From positions 1 to 64,000 of the forward strand of contig JAXJBF010000063.1 of the NCBI GenBank assembly GCA_036303105.1: a stretch of DNA of 64,000 nt, in the 5' to 3' direction. Positions 1-8,396 of this stretch are shown here, piece after piece. The first letter of the stretch is position 1; each line of letters starts with the position of its first letter. The notes below the pieces were generated by a model that worked only from the letters and a program-made list of their open reading frames with translations, did no database searches and was not told where the DNA came from. A program made the translations under genes and the position numbers. Origin of the DNA: UMGS1590 sp036303105 (GTDB taxonomy: Bacteria; Bacillota; Peptococcia; Peptococcales; Peptococcaceae).

Positions 1-2490
1 GATGAAACCATGCAGGATATTTTGGTGCGTTATAAGCGCTTAAAAGGATACAATACTCTTTGGGTTCCTGGGACTGATCACGCTGGGATTGCAACTCAAG
101 CTAAGGTTGAAAATATGTTGCGTGATAAAGGGATCGAACGCGAAGCAATTGGGCGTGAAGCTTTTATTGAACATTGCTGGGATTGGAAAAAACAATACGG
201 GAACACCATCACTCAGCAGATTCGAAAACTGGGAGCATCCTGTGATTGGGATCGCGAACGCTTTACGATGGACGAAGGCTGCAGTAAGGCTGTTCGTGAA
301 GCATTTGTTTCTTTGTATGAACAGGGGCTGATTTACCAGGGCAACTATATTGTAAACTGGTGCCCACATTGCCAGACTACCATTTCGGATATTGAAGTTG
401 AACACGAAGAAAATCAGGGCAAGCTTTATTATTTGAATTATCCGCTCGAAGATGGTAGTGGCAAATTGACAATAGCAACCACACGTCCTGAAACCATGTT
501 TGGTGATACCGCGGTTGCCGTTCATCCTGAAGACGAACGTTTTAAGGATTATATTGGAAAGAATGTTATCCTTCCTATTGTTAATAAGGCAATCCCTGTC
601 ATTGCGGATGAATATGTTGAACGTGAATTTGGTACAGGTTGTGTAAAAATTACACCTTCTCATGATGTTAACGACTTTGAAATGGGCCAACGTCATAACT
701 TACCACATGTTGTCGTTATCGATCAATATGGCAAAATGAATGAAAATGCCGGTAAGTATAACGGCATGGATCGTTTCGAATGCCGCAAACAGGTTATTGA
801 AGATCTTAAAGGTACCGAATACTTCGACCATGAAGAAGACTATACGAATGCGGTAGGTCACTGCTACCGTTGTCATACGGCTATCGAACCACGCGTCAGC
901 AAGCAATGGTTTGTTCGTATGGAGCCATTGGCAAAACCAGCCCTGGAAGCGGTTAAAAATGGTGACATTCGTTTTGTTCCGGAACGTTTTGAAAAAATTT
1001 ATATCAGTTGGCTGGAAAATATTAGAGATTGGTGTATTTCTCGTCAGCTTTGGTGGGGACATCGCATTCCAGTCTGGTATTGCCAGGATTGTGGTGAAGT
1101 GATCTGCACACGTGAGGATCCAACGGTATGTCCAAAATGTGGTTCCAAGCATTTAGAACAGGATCCAGATGTTTTGGATACGTGGTTTAGTTCTGGACTT
1201 TGGCCATTTGAAGTTATGGGATGGCCTGATTTGGATGCAAAAGATCTTGCACGGTTCTATCCAACCGATGTACTGGTTACCGGGCGTGATATCATCTTTT
1301 TCTGGGTTGCTCGCATGATCTTTGATGCTTTCAAAATGACAAATCAGCGTCCATTTAAGGATGTTCTGATTCATGGATTAGTGCTGGATCAGCACGGACA
1401 GAAAATGAGTAAGTCCAAGGGGAATGGTATCGATCCGTTGGAAGAAATCGAAAAGTTTGGTGCAGACGCTTTGCGCATGACATTGATTACTGGCGTAACG
1501 CCTGGTAATGATGTGCGTTATCGCGCAGAAAAAATTGAAGCCTCTCGAAACTTTACAAATAAACTTTGGAATGCGGCACGTTTTGTTTTGATGAACCTGG
1601 AAGATTTTGATGGACAACTTGGTACACAGCCTCCTGTTACAAGTGATGTTATCGATCAATGGATTCTCACTCGTTTTTATGAAATTGCCGAAAAAATGAG
1701 CGTTGAATTGGATCGTTATGATTATGGCGAAGCCGCCAAAACAATCAAAGACTTTATTTGGAATGAATTTTGCGATTGGTATATTGAATTAATCAAGCCT
1801 CGTCTTTATGGTCGAATCACTGAAGAAAGTAAGAAAGAGGCACAGGAAACAGCAGCTTGGGTATTGCGTGAAACATGTGTGCTGCTGCATCCAATCATGC
1901 CATTTATTACCGAAGAGATTTGGCAGCATTTGCCACATGAGGGCGAATCTATCATTATTGCAACATGGCCTGAAAATACAACGAACATTCACTATCAAGA
2001 TTCTTATGATAAAATGGTATTCTTAATGGATCTTGTAAAAGGCATTCGTTCGATGCGTCATGATATGGGTATCCCAACCGGGAAAAAATCCGCATTGCAG
2101 ATTCATTGTCATGATGATGATCAAAAAATGGTTATTGAAAATTATGATGTTCAGCTAAAGACCTTGGCTTACGCTGATAACATTGCGGTTCTAAACGATG
2201 TATCAGAAGCTGAAAAACAATCGGTTAGTACCGTTGTGCATGGTGCTGAAGTGATTCTTCCTTTGAAAGGCGTTCTTGATATCGCAGATGAATTGGCACG
2301 CCTAGATAAAGAAATAGCACGCCTCAACAGTGAAGTCGCGCGTGCTGAGAAAAAATTAGCTAATCCAGGGTTTGTTGGCAAAGCTCCAGCGGCTGTGGTT
2401 GAGGCAGAAAAAGAAAAAGTAGTCAATTATAAGCTGGATCTTGAAACTGTCCAAAAACGTCATGAATTTTTGACGAGTTTGGATAAATAA
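1..2490 (+). CDS. valS: Valyl-tRNA synthetase, 5' end cut off by the window
   Basis: Charges tRNA-Val with valine in the cytoplasm. The reading frame is open from base 1 (Asp-Glu-Thr before the first Met at 10), so the gene starts upstream; about 50 N-terminal residues, including the HIGH motif, are missing. Visible are the GTDHAGIATQ segment, the editing domain, paired Cys-x2-Cys zinc-type motifs near nt 1083-1145, and the KMSKS loop at 1402-1416. An anticodon-binding domain and a C-terminal coiled coil (nt about 2280-2480) follow, as in bacterial ValRS. About 829 of a usual 880 residues are present. The tat genes follow after only 28 nt with no terminator, so they are probably co-transcribed. 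Confidence 0.98.
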   Translation, partial: DETMQDILVRYKRLKGYNTLWVPGTDHAGIATQAKVENMLRDKGIEREAIGREAFIEHCWDWKKQYGNTITQQIRKLGASCDWDRERFTMDEGCSKAVREAFVSLYEQGLIYQGNYIVNWCPHCQTTISDIEVEHEENQGKLYYLNYPLEDGSGKLTIATTRPETMFGDTAVAVHPEDERFKDYIGKNVILPIVNKAIPVIADEYVEREFGTGCVKITPSHDVNDFEMGQRHNLPHVVVIDQYGKMNENAGKYNGMDRFECRKQVIEDLKGTEYFDHEEDYTNAVGHCYRCHTAIEPRVSKQWFVRMEPLAKPALEAVKNGDIRFVPERFEKIYISWLENIRDWCISRQLWWGHRIPVWYCQDCGEVICTREDPTVCPKCGSKHLEQDPDVLDTWFSSGLWPFEVMGWPDLDAKDLARFYPTDVLVTGRDIIFFWVARMIFDAFKMTNQRPFKDVLIHGLVLDQHGQKMSKSKGNGIDPLEEIEKFGADALRMTLITGVTPGNDVRYRAEKIEASRNFTNKLWNAARFVLMNLEDFDGQLGTQPPVTSDVIDQWILTRFYEIAEKMSVELDRYDYGEAAKTIKDFIWNEFCDWYIELIKPRLYGRITEESKKEAQETAAWVLRETCVLLHPIMPFITEEIWQHLPHEGESIIIATWPENTTNIHYQDSYDKMVFLMDLVKGIRSMRHDMGIPTGKKSALQIHCHDDDQKMVIENYDVQLKTLAYADNIAVLNDVSEAEKQSVSTVVHGAEVILPLKGVLDIADELARLDKEIARLNSEVARAEKKLANPGFVGKAPAAVVEAEKEKVVNYKLDLETVQKRHEFLTSLDK

Positions 2491-2518
2491 CAATTATCTT
2501 TAAGAGTGAGGTGTTTCT

Positions 2519-2722
2519 ATGTTTGGACTCAGTATGGGGGAAATCCTTATAATATTGGTAGTGGTTGTTGTCTTGTTTGGTTCATCGCGTTTAGCAGGGT
2601 TGGGTAAGTCTGCTGGAAAATCAGTACGCGAATTTAAAGAAGAGTTGCATAAAGATGATGAAGAAACCGCTGAAACGGGCAGTAAAAAAACGGAATCCGC
2701 AGATAACACTGATGAAAAATAA
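2519..2722 (+). CDS. tatA: Twin-arginine translocase subunit TatA
   Basis: Pore-forming subunit of the Tat pathway, which exports folded proteins. The 67-residue protein has a very short N-terminus, one hydrophobic helix (residues about 6-22), an FG hinge, an amphipathic helix containing GKSVREFKEEL and a charged, disordered tail. That is the TatA architecture and size. The usual hinge proline after the FG is replaced by a Ser-Ser-Arg-Leu stretch. GAGGTG lies 8 nt before the ATG. The next gene is a second TatA/B-type protein and the third is tatC, so a full translocase is encoded here. Confidence 0.93.
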   Translation: MFGLSMGEILIILVVVVVLFGSSRLAGLGKSAGKSVREFKEELHKDDEETAETGSKKTESADNTDEK

Positions 2723-2737
2723 GAGAAGGGTTGAATC

Positions 2738-3034
2738 ATGGGATTAAGTTTTGGTGAGATCGTTGTCATCATTTTGGTTGCCTTTCTTGTGTTGGGACCG
2801 GATAAGTTGCCCGATGCCGGACGAACACTTGGAAAAACTTTGAACAGTTTCAAAAAAGCGTTATCAGATTCAAATCTTAATATTAAAGATGAAATGGACG
2901 CTATAAAAAAGGAAACAGGATTTTCCGAGGTTTCCGAAAAAGCTAAAGAGAAGGAAATGCAGTTTAAAAGCGATTTGAAAGATTTGCAAAAAGATCTGGA
3001 TATTACAAATAAGAAAAACAATCCCAAAGCTTAG
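2738..3034 (+). CDS. tatB: TatA/TatB-family translocase protein, TatB-like
   Basis: Second TatA/B-family protein of the operon, 98 residues. It has an N-terminal helix with an early Glu (residue 7), then the hinge LGPDKLPDAG, an amphipathic helix and a long charged C-terminal region with coiled-coil character. The LGP-KLP hinge and longer tail are more like TatB than TatA, so it may bind substrate together with TatC; TatA and TatB cannot be separated with certainty in Firmicutes. It lies 15 nt after tatA and 14 nt before tatC, each with its own ribosome site. Confidence 0.85.
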   Translation: MGLSFGEIVVIILVAFLVLGPDKLPDAGRTLGKTLNSFKKALSDSNLNIKDEMDAIKKETGFSEVSEKAKEKEMQFKSDLKDLQKDLDITNKKNNPKA

Positions 3035-3048
3035 GAAGGAGAGGAAAC

Positions 3049-3804
3049 ATGTCAGAACAACAGGAAGAACTGCCATTGTCAGAACATCTTAAAGCGTTGC
3101 GGCGTGTTTTCTTCGTGTCTCTCATTGCTATATTGGTAGCCTCTATACTGTGCTATGCAGTTTTACGAGAACCAATCATGGATTTGGTTATTGCGCCAGT
3201 CAAGGAATATGGTATCGAATTAAAATTTACAAGTGTTGCCGAGGCGTTTATGGCATATATGAAAATCTCGATACTGGCAGGAGTTATATGTGCCAGCCCG
3301 GTTGTACTTTGGCAAATTTTAAAATTTATCTTACCAGGATTGTATAAAAACGAGAAAAAGATGTTTTTGGGAGTATTATTTTGGCTTCTTTTACTTTTTC
3401 TCGCTGGTGTTGCATTTGCCTATTTTGTCGTTTTGAAATTTTCTTTGAAAGTCCTTCTTTTTGATTTTAGTGGTGATTTTGACCCGTTTATTACGGTTGC
3501 TAACTATTTGAGTTTTGTTTGGAAATTTTTGATTCCTTTTGGGATCGTATTTGAGATTCCGCTGCTTGTGTACTTTTTGACACGTTTTGGATTGGTAACA
3601 CCTGATACCATGAAAAAGTATAGACGCTGGGTTATTCTTTTGATTGTAATTGCAGCTGGAGTATTTAGTCCACCTGACGTTGTTAGTCAAGCTCTTCTGG
3701 CGTTACCAATGTACATATTATTTGAGATTAGTATTGTCATTTCACGGCGGGTTTATCAATCAAGAATGAAAAAAATGGAACAACAACCAGATTCAGAGAG
3801 GTGA
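3049..3804 (+). CDS. tatC: Twin-arginine translocase subunit TatC
   Basis: Polytopic receptor of the Tat system that recognises twin-arginine signal peptides. The 251-residue protein starts with the acidic segment and LSEHLKALRR typical of TatC, then shows six hydrophobic segments (about 24-44, 73-95, 108-132, 155-178, 192-210, 213-228). AGGAGAGG lies 6 nt before the ATG. Its stop codon is shared with the ribosome site of the next gene, so translation of the PRC-barrel gene is probably coupled to it. Confidence 0.96.
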   Translation: MSEQQEELPLSEHLKALRRVFFVSLIAILVASILCYAVLREPIMDLVIAPVKEYGIELKFTSVAEAFMAYMKISILAGVICASPVVLWQILKFILPGLYKNEKKMFLGVLFWLLLLFLAGVAFAYFVVLKFSLKVLLFDFSGDFDPFITVANYLSFVWKFLIPFGIVFEIPLLVYFLTRFGLVTPDTMKKYRRWVILLIVIAAGVFSPPDVVSQALLALPMYILFEISIVISRRVYQSRMKKMEQQPDSER

Positions 3805-3809
3805 TCAAG

Positions 3810-4721
3810 ATGATGAAAGAGATGCTCTATGCATCTGACTTTGTGGATAAAGATGTTTTAAATCTAGAAACAGGTGATTTGATAGGATCAATTTCTGGCG
3901 TTTTGATTGAAGAGGAGCCGATGCGTGTCACTGCATTTGCTTATCGTGTAGAAGATGAGTCAGGTCAGCATATGGCTTTCTGTACTTTTTCTCAAGTAAC
4001 AGACATCGATCAACAAGTGGTCGTTATTTCTTCCAGCCAAAGTTATCTTCCAAGTGATGCAAAAAGCTTGCTGGGAATACCTTGTTTAGATTCTGAAGGC
4101 AAATTGGTGGGAAGAGTACACGATTGTGCTTGGGTGCATAGCAATGGTTTGATGACGGAGGTTATTCTTACAACTGATAGTGCGCGATTTGGTGTTGCAG
4201 TATCAGATATTAGTAAGATTGGTTCTGGCGCATTGTTGTTTGCTGTTCCAGAAAGTAATCTTCATAAGAACGATTATCAAGAATCAGCTTCAGAAGAAAA
4301 AAGCAATGATAATGCAGAAGAAATGATGCGTTCTTTAATTAGAAGAGTTGGAACGACACTCTCTGGGGCAGGACAAAAAGTTGGCGAACGAGTTAAACAG
4401 ATTGATACTGAGGAACTTAATCGAGACATCAATAGATTTACAGAAAAAGTTGGTAAAGAAATTCGTAATGTGATTGATACCATTTCAGAGCAATCGAAAG
4501 CATCAAAATATGCAACCATGGAATCAGAAGTCATCAGTGTATTACGTGATTTAGAAGGATTTACTGTTACCAGTCCAATCTATGATAATCATGGCGAAAT
4601 TATTATCATGCCGGGGCACACCATTGATACAAATACTGTTAGTCGTGCTATTGAAAGTGATAAACTCGCTGAGCTTTATCGCGTTGCAGTATCAATAAAA
4701 CATGGAGAAAGCAATGAGTAA
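3810..4721 (+). CDS. PRC-barrel domain protein
   Basis: Residues about 7-75 and 78-150 look like two PRC-barrel modules (patterns such as LNLETGDLIGSISG and CLDSEGKLVGRV), beta-barrel folds also found in RimM and photosynthetic reaction-centre H subunits. A charged helical linker (about 165-235) follows, then a small C-terminal beta domain. There is no signal peptide or membrane segment. The start was chosen at the ATG 5 nt after GAGAGGTGA; ATG 3813 is equally possible, and GTG 3801 would put the start inside that ribosome site. It overlaps both tatC and the FeoA-like gene, so it belongs to the tat operon. Role unknown. Confidence 0.8.
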   Translation: MMKEMLYASDFVDKDVLNLETGDLIGSISGVLIEEEPMRVTAFAYRVEDESGQHMAFCTFSQVTDIDQQVVVISSSQSYLPSDAKSLLGIPCLDSEGKLVGRVHDCAWVHSNGLMTEVILTTDSARFGVAVSDISKIGSGALLFAVPESNLHKNDYQESASEEKSNDNAEEMMRSLIRRVGTTLSGAGQKVGERVKQIDTEELNRDINRFTEKVGKEIRNVIDTISEQSKASKYATMESEVISVLRDLEGFTVTSPIYDNHGEIIIMPGHTIDTNTVSRAIESDKLAELYRVAVSIKHGESNE

Positions 4722-4929
4722 TTTTTTTAGACTAAATGAGGCTGCCGAAGGCGAGATCTATGAAATTGTTTCCGTAGATGATAAGGCGTTTTCCGATGAA
4801 ATTGGCGCATATCAAGGTATGAGTGTTGTCATACTAAAAAAAGCATTGCAAAGCATTGTTCAATTTGGATATTCTCAAATTGAATTAGAATTAGAACAAT
4901 TGAATAAGATAGTTGTTCAGACTCTTTAA
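4714..4929 (+). CDS. Small FeoA-like (SH3-fold) protein
   Basis: The 71-residue protein has the FeoA pattern: a short strand, EGEIYEIVSV, then a helix-turn ending in a YQGMSVVILKK-like strand, then strands of a small SH3-like barrel. FeoA proteins work with the ferrous-iron permease FeoB, but no feoB is in the window, so an iron role is inference from fold only. The ATG at 4714 has GGAGAA just upstream and overlaps the end of the PRC-barrel gene by 8 nt; an in-frame ATG at 4702 has no ribosome site. It is the last gene of the valS-tat operon before a terminator. Confidence 0.7.
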   Translation: MSNFFRLNEAAEGEIYEIVSVDDKAFSDEIGAYQGMSVVILKKALQSIVQFGYSQIELELEQLNKIVVQTL

Positions 4930-4943
4930 GAAAAAATACTTTT

Positions 4944-4975
4944 AGCCGATACGTCTTTTGATGTGTCGGCTTTTT
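4944..4975 (+). terminator. Rho-independent terminator of the valS-tat operon
   Basis: A 12-bp stem (4944-4955 with 4960-4971, two G-U pairs) closes a TTTT loop and runs into five T residues. It lies 14 nt after the FeoA-like gene. Confidence 0.9.
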
Positions 4976-5055
4976 CTGTTAGATGTTGATAAAACGAGAA
5001 AAGGATGGAGGGATTTTTATAAAGTAGTCATAAAATGGCTACTCCATAAACGTCG

Positions 5056-5070
5056 TTATTGTTACAATAA
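5056..5070 (+). promoter_or_regulatory. Perfect 7-1-7 palindrome, PerR/Fur-like operator candidate
   Basis: TTATTGT and ACAATAA flank one central base, giving a perfect dyad 42 nt before the thioredoxin reductase start. Size and outer bases match the PerR box TTATAATnATTATAA (10 of 14 positions). A peroxide-sensing repressor site would suit the gene, but this is inference from the DNA alone. Confidence 0.45.
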
Positions 5071-5112
5071 ATTTGTCTTTTAGAAAGGAATTATTTTTTG
5101 GAGGCTAAAAAA

Positions 5113-6309
5113 ATGAGTGAAATGAATTACGATTTAATTATTCTGGGCGGTGGCCCAGCAGGGCTCGCAGCTGGTATCTATGGTGGCCGCGCACGTTTGA
5201 ACACACTGATTATTGAAAAAGGTACCATTGGTGGCCGTGCTGAAACTACAAGAGAAATCGTAAACTATCCAGGTTTTCTTTCTACGACTGGTCCAGAATT
5301 AACCGATACTATGCGTCAGCATGCTGAAAAATTTGGTTGCACCATCGTAAAAGAAACCCCAAAAGAAGTTGTTCTTGAAGGTGAAACCAAGGTCGTTAAG
5401 ACTCGTAAAAATACTTATACCGCCCCTGCCATTATTTTGGCAACTGGTACCAGTGCTCGTATTTTGGGCATTCCTGGCGAAAAGGAACTTGCTGGTATGG
5501 GTGTTGCATATTGCGCAACTTGTGATGCAGAATTTTTCCAGGATCAGCGCGTATGCGTTATTGGTAGCGGAGACCAAGGCATTGAAGAAAGTATGTTCAT
5601 TGCTAAATATGCCAGTGAAGTAACCATCGTTGTTCTGCATGACGAAGGTATTTTGGATTGCAACAAGGTGGCCGCAGAAAAAGCTTTTGCACATCCAAAA
5701 CTCAAATTTGTTTGGAATTCCTCCCCAAATGCTATCCTTGGCGATGAAGAAGTAACTGGTCTTCAGGTTAAAAATTCTAAGACTGGTGAATTGACGGATA
5801 TTCCATGCGAAGGGGTATTTTTCTTTGTTGGCCAGGTGCCTGAAACAAAGGGCCTCACTGAAACAGGTCTTGCATTTGATGAACGTGGCTATATTCCAAC
5901 CAATGATCGTATGGAAACTAACCTTGAAGGGGTTTATGCGGTCGGTGACGTTCGTGAAAAATATTTGCGTCAGGTTGTTACTTCTTGCGCAGATGGTGCT
6001 ATTGCAGCAACTGCAGCAGAACGTTATATTGAAGAATTGAAGGATTTTAATACCCGAATTCTGGGTTCTGATAAGCCAGTATTGCTTGCTTTTTGGAGTC
6101 AAGAATATGATGGTAGTCTGGAAGCGATTCAAGCTGTTGAAGCAAAGAATGCAGAGACAAATTCTCATATGTTTGTTGAAGTAGACTTTATGCGTAAGAA
6201 AACGTTGGCTAATAAGTTTAATATTACGCTTAGTGAAGAACAACCAGCTAAGATTCTTGAATTGGTAAATGGTGAAGTTACTCGCGAAGTAACCGCAGAT
6301 ACTTTATAA
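5113..6309 (+). CDS. trxB: Thioredoxin reductase with a thioredoxin-like C-terminal extension
   Basis: FAD- and NAD(P)H-binding disulfide reductase. GGGPAG (residues 12-16) binds FAD, C134-A-T-C137 is the redox pair, GSGDQG (about 151-156) is the second nucleotide site, and a YAVGDVR-type motif closes the FAD domain. TrxB proteins usually end near residue 310; this one runs to 398. The extra part (about 311-398) has the strand-helix spacing of thioredoxin (PVLLAFWSQEYDGS), but the WCxxC motif is missing. The ATG at 5113 lies 8 nt after GGAGG; a TTG at 5098 would overlap that site. It is a single gene between terminators. Confidence 0.93.
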   Translation: MSEMNYDLIILGGGPAGLAAGIYGGRARLNTLIIEKGTIGGRAETTREIVNYPGFLSTTGPELTDTMRQHAEKFGCTIVKETPKEVVLEGETKVVKTRKNTYTAPAIILATGTSARILGIPGEKELAGMGVAYCATCDAEFFQDQRVCVIGSGDQGIEESMFIAKYASEVTIVVLHDEGILDCNKVAAEKAFAHPKLKFVWNSSPNAILGDEEVTGLQVKNSKTGELTDIPCEGVFFFVGQVPETKGLTETGLAFDERGYIPTNDRMETNLEGVYAVGDVREKYLRQVVTSCADGAIAATAAERYIEELKDFNTRILGSDKPVLLAFWSQEYDGSLEAIQAVEAKNAETNSHMFVEVDFMRKKTLANKFNITLSEEQPAKILELVNGEVTREVTADTL

Positions 6310-6366
6310 TTCATTCCCTAAAGTTAGGGTTTAAAACAGTTTTATTTATTACATAGATGAGTGAAT

Positions 6367-6411
6367 AAAAGGAATACCGGAATGGCACACCCATTCCGGT
6401 ATTCCTTTTTT
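6367..6411 (+). terminator. Strong terminator after the thioredoxin reductase
   Basis: Perfect 15-bp stem (6371-6385 with 6391-6405), loop CACAC, then six T residues. A-rich sequence before the stem could let it act in both directions. Confidence 0.93.
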
Positions 6412-6548
6412 GTTATGCATTTTTTCAGTGATAGTTGTGCTTTTTCGTAAACATTTTTTATTTTTCCGGCTATTTGATTTAGTGTCGCTTTAGGCAATTC
6501 CATTATACTGAAAAAGATTTGATTCAGAAATTTAAGGAGGTTGCTGAT

Positions 6549-7517
6549 GTGATAAAAGTAGAACATTTAACGAAATATTATGGTGATTTCCTAGCGATCA
6601 AGGATTTGAGTTTCGAGATAAAGCAGGGGCATGTCTATGGCTTTCTGGGTCCGAATGGTGCAGGTAAAACAACAACAATGAACATTATGACAGGCTGCCT
6701 TTCTGCGACGAGTGGTCATGTATTTATAGATGGCTATGATATCTTTGAAGAACCCGATCAGGCTAAGCGGCTGATTGGCTATTTGCCGGAGCATCCTCCA
6801 TTGTATATGAATGAAACACCTCTAGAATATTTACGCTTCATTGGTGAAGCGAAAGGAATAAAAGGTACCGAGTTATCGCAGCAAATTGAGCACGTTGTGG
6901 AAATTGTTCGCATTGCTGACGTAAAGGAACGTCGAATTGCTGATTTGTCTAAAGGTTATAAGCAGCGTGTTGGGATTGCACAGGCACTATTAGGCTCTCC
7001 TAAAGTGATTATTCTTGATGAGCCGACAGTGGGATTGGATCCTATTCAGATTATTGAGATTCGGGACTTAATACAATCACTTGGGAAAAACCATACAGTT
7101 ATATTAAGTTCGCATATACTTTCGGAAGTGCAGGTTATGTGTGAAAAAATATTGATCATCTCACATGGACAATTGGTAGCATTTGACACGCCTGAAAAAT
7201 TAGAGCAGAATCTGTTGAATTCTGATGAAATTAATTTGATAACTGATTCTACGGAGAACAAAGTCAAACAAATGCTCTCATCACTTGATGGAATAACAAA
7301 AATAATGATTAACCATCGTGAAAATGATCAATTTTTAAATGTATGTTTGGCTGTTGATAATGAAGATCTATATGATGTTTCTCGACGCATTTTTTTTGCT
7401 TTTGCAGAGTGCGGTGTGCCTTTACTGGAAATGAATCTTACAAAGGCAAGTCTTGAGGATATCTTTATAGAACTTACAGATAATGAACGCATGGTATCTA
7501 ATGATATTGAAAAGTGA
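6549..7517 (+). CDS. ABC transporter ATP-binding protein, GldA-like
   Basis: ATPase subunit of an ABC-2 type system. It has Walker A GPNGAGKTTT, a signature variant LSKGYKQRVG, Walker B VIILDEPTVGLD and the switch His in ILSSHILSEV. A C-terminal extension of about 100 residues ends in TKASLEDIFIELT, as in GldA/CcmA-type ATPases. The GTG at 6549 is preferred because AAGGAGG lies 8 nt before it; the TTG at 6519 precedes that site. First of four genes (ATPase, permease, GldG-like, DUF4340) in the same order as gliding-associated gldA-gldF-gldG clusters, but the family is also common in non-gliding bacteria, so the cargo is unknown. Confidence 0.92.
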   Translation: MIKVEHLTKYYGDFLAIKDLSFEIKQGHVYGFLGPNGAGKTTTMNIMTGCLSATSGHVFIDGYDIFEEPDQAKRLIGYLPEHPPLYMNETPLEYLRFIGEAKGIKGTELSQQIEHVVEIVRIADVKERRIADLSKGYKQRVGIAQALLGSPKVIILDEPTVGLDPIQIIEIRDLIQSLGKNHTVILSSHILSEVQVMCEKILIISHGQLVAFDTPEKLEQNLLNSDEINLITDSTENKVKQMLSSLDGITKIMINHRENDQFLNVCLAVDNEDLYDVSRRIFFAFAECGVPLLEMNLTKASLEDIFIELTDNERMVSNDIEK

Positions 7518-7532
7518 AAGGTGGTATAATGT

Positions 7533-8396
7533 ATGTTTGCTGTTCTGAAACATGAACTTAGAAGCTATTTTCAAAGTTTTACTGCCTATGTTTTTGGTGC
7601 CTTTTTGCTTGTGATCGTGGGCATTGGTTCAATGTTTTATAATCTGCAGGCAGCGGTCAGCAATTTTGAATATGTGTTAAGCTTTAGTAGTATTATATAT
7701 GTTGTTATTGTGCCATTGTTAACCATGCGGGTTATTGCTGAAGAACGTCGGCAGAAAACCGATTATTTATTGTATGCATTGCCGATCACAATGAGTCAGG
7801 TTGTACTGGGAAAATATTTGGCTCTATTGGTAGTTTTTTTGATTCCAATGGCTGTATTGTGTATGTATCCTTGCATTTTTTCGCTATTTGGTGATGTCTA
7901 TTTGCCAGTTGCTTATGGGTCGATTTTTGCTTCATTTTTTATGGGCGCTGCTTTAATAGCAATAGGCGTATTTATATCATCGCTGACAGAGAATCAAGGA
8001 TTGGCAGCAGGTATTGGTGTTGCAATCATATTATTAAATTATTTCAGTGTTAGTTTGTCTGAATATGTTTCTTCTACAGCAATGGGCTCATTGTTGACCT
8101 TGGTTGTGCTTATTTTTCTATTTGGCTTTTTATGTAGGTATTTGACAAAAAATCCGCAGCTAGGTTTTGTCATATCGTTAGGATTAACAATGGTTGCTTG
8201 TGTTGTGTATCTGATTGATCAATCAAAGTTTGAAGGACTGCTCCCTGCTGTAATGAGACAACTATCTTTGTTTGAACGGTTAAACACTTTTATCAGCGGG
8301 GTTTTTGATATGACGGCAATCGTATATTATTTGTCAGTGATTATTTTTTTCTTGTTTTTAGCCGTTCAGTCTTTAGAAAAACGGAGGTATAACTGA
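7533..8396 (+). CDS. ABC-2 type permease, GldF-like
   Basis: Membrane subunit paired with the preceding ATPase; 287 residues with about six hydrophobic segments (about 20-40, 52-70, 98-120, 133-160, 165-205, 255-280). The cytoplasmic signature RVIAEERRQKT at about 69-79 is typical of GldF/ABC-2 permeases. AAAGGTGG lies 8 nt before the ATG. Its TGA overlaps the ATG of the next gene, so translation is coupled. Confidence 0.9.
   Translation: MFAVLKHELRSYFQSFTAYVFGAFLLVIVGIGSMFYNLQAAVSNFEYVLSFSSIIYVVIVPLLTMRVIAEERRQKTDYLLYALPITMSQVVLGKYLALLVVFLIPMAVLCMYPCIFSLFGDVYLPVAYGSIFASFFMGAALIAIGVFISSLTENQGLAAGIGVAIILLNYFSVSLSEYVSSTAMGSLLTLVVLIFLFGFLCRYLTKNPQLGFVISLGLTMVACVVYLIDQSKFEGLLPAVMRQLSLFERLNTFISGVFDMTAIVYYLSVIIFFLFLAVQSLEKRRYN

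Noticed and set aside
40..696. Minus-strand open frame opposite valS
   Set aside because: Antisense of a clear aminoacyl-tRNA synthetase gene with no start signals.
5299..6243. Long open frame on the minus strand opposite the thioredoxin reductase (314 codons)
   Set aside because: Lies entirely inside a well-supported gene, has no ribosome site and gives a low-complexity, non-family protein.
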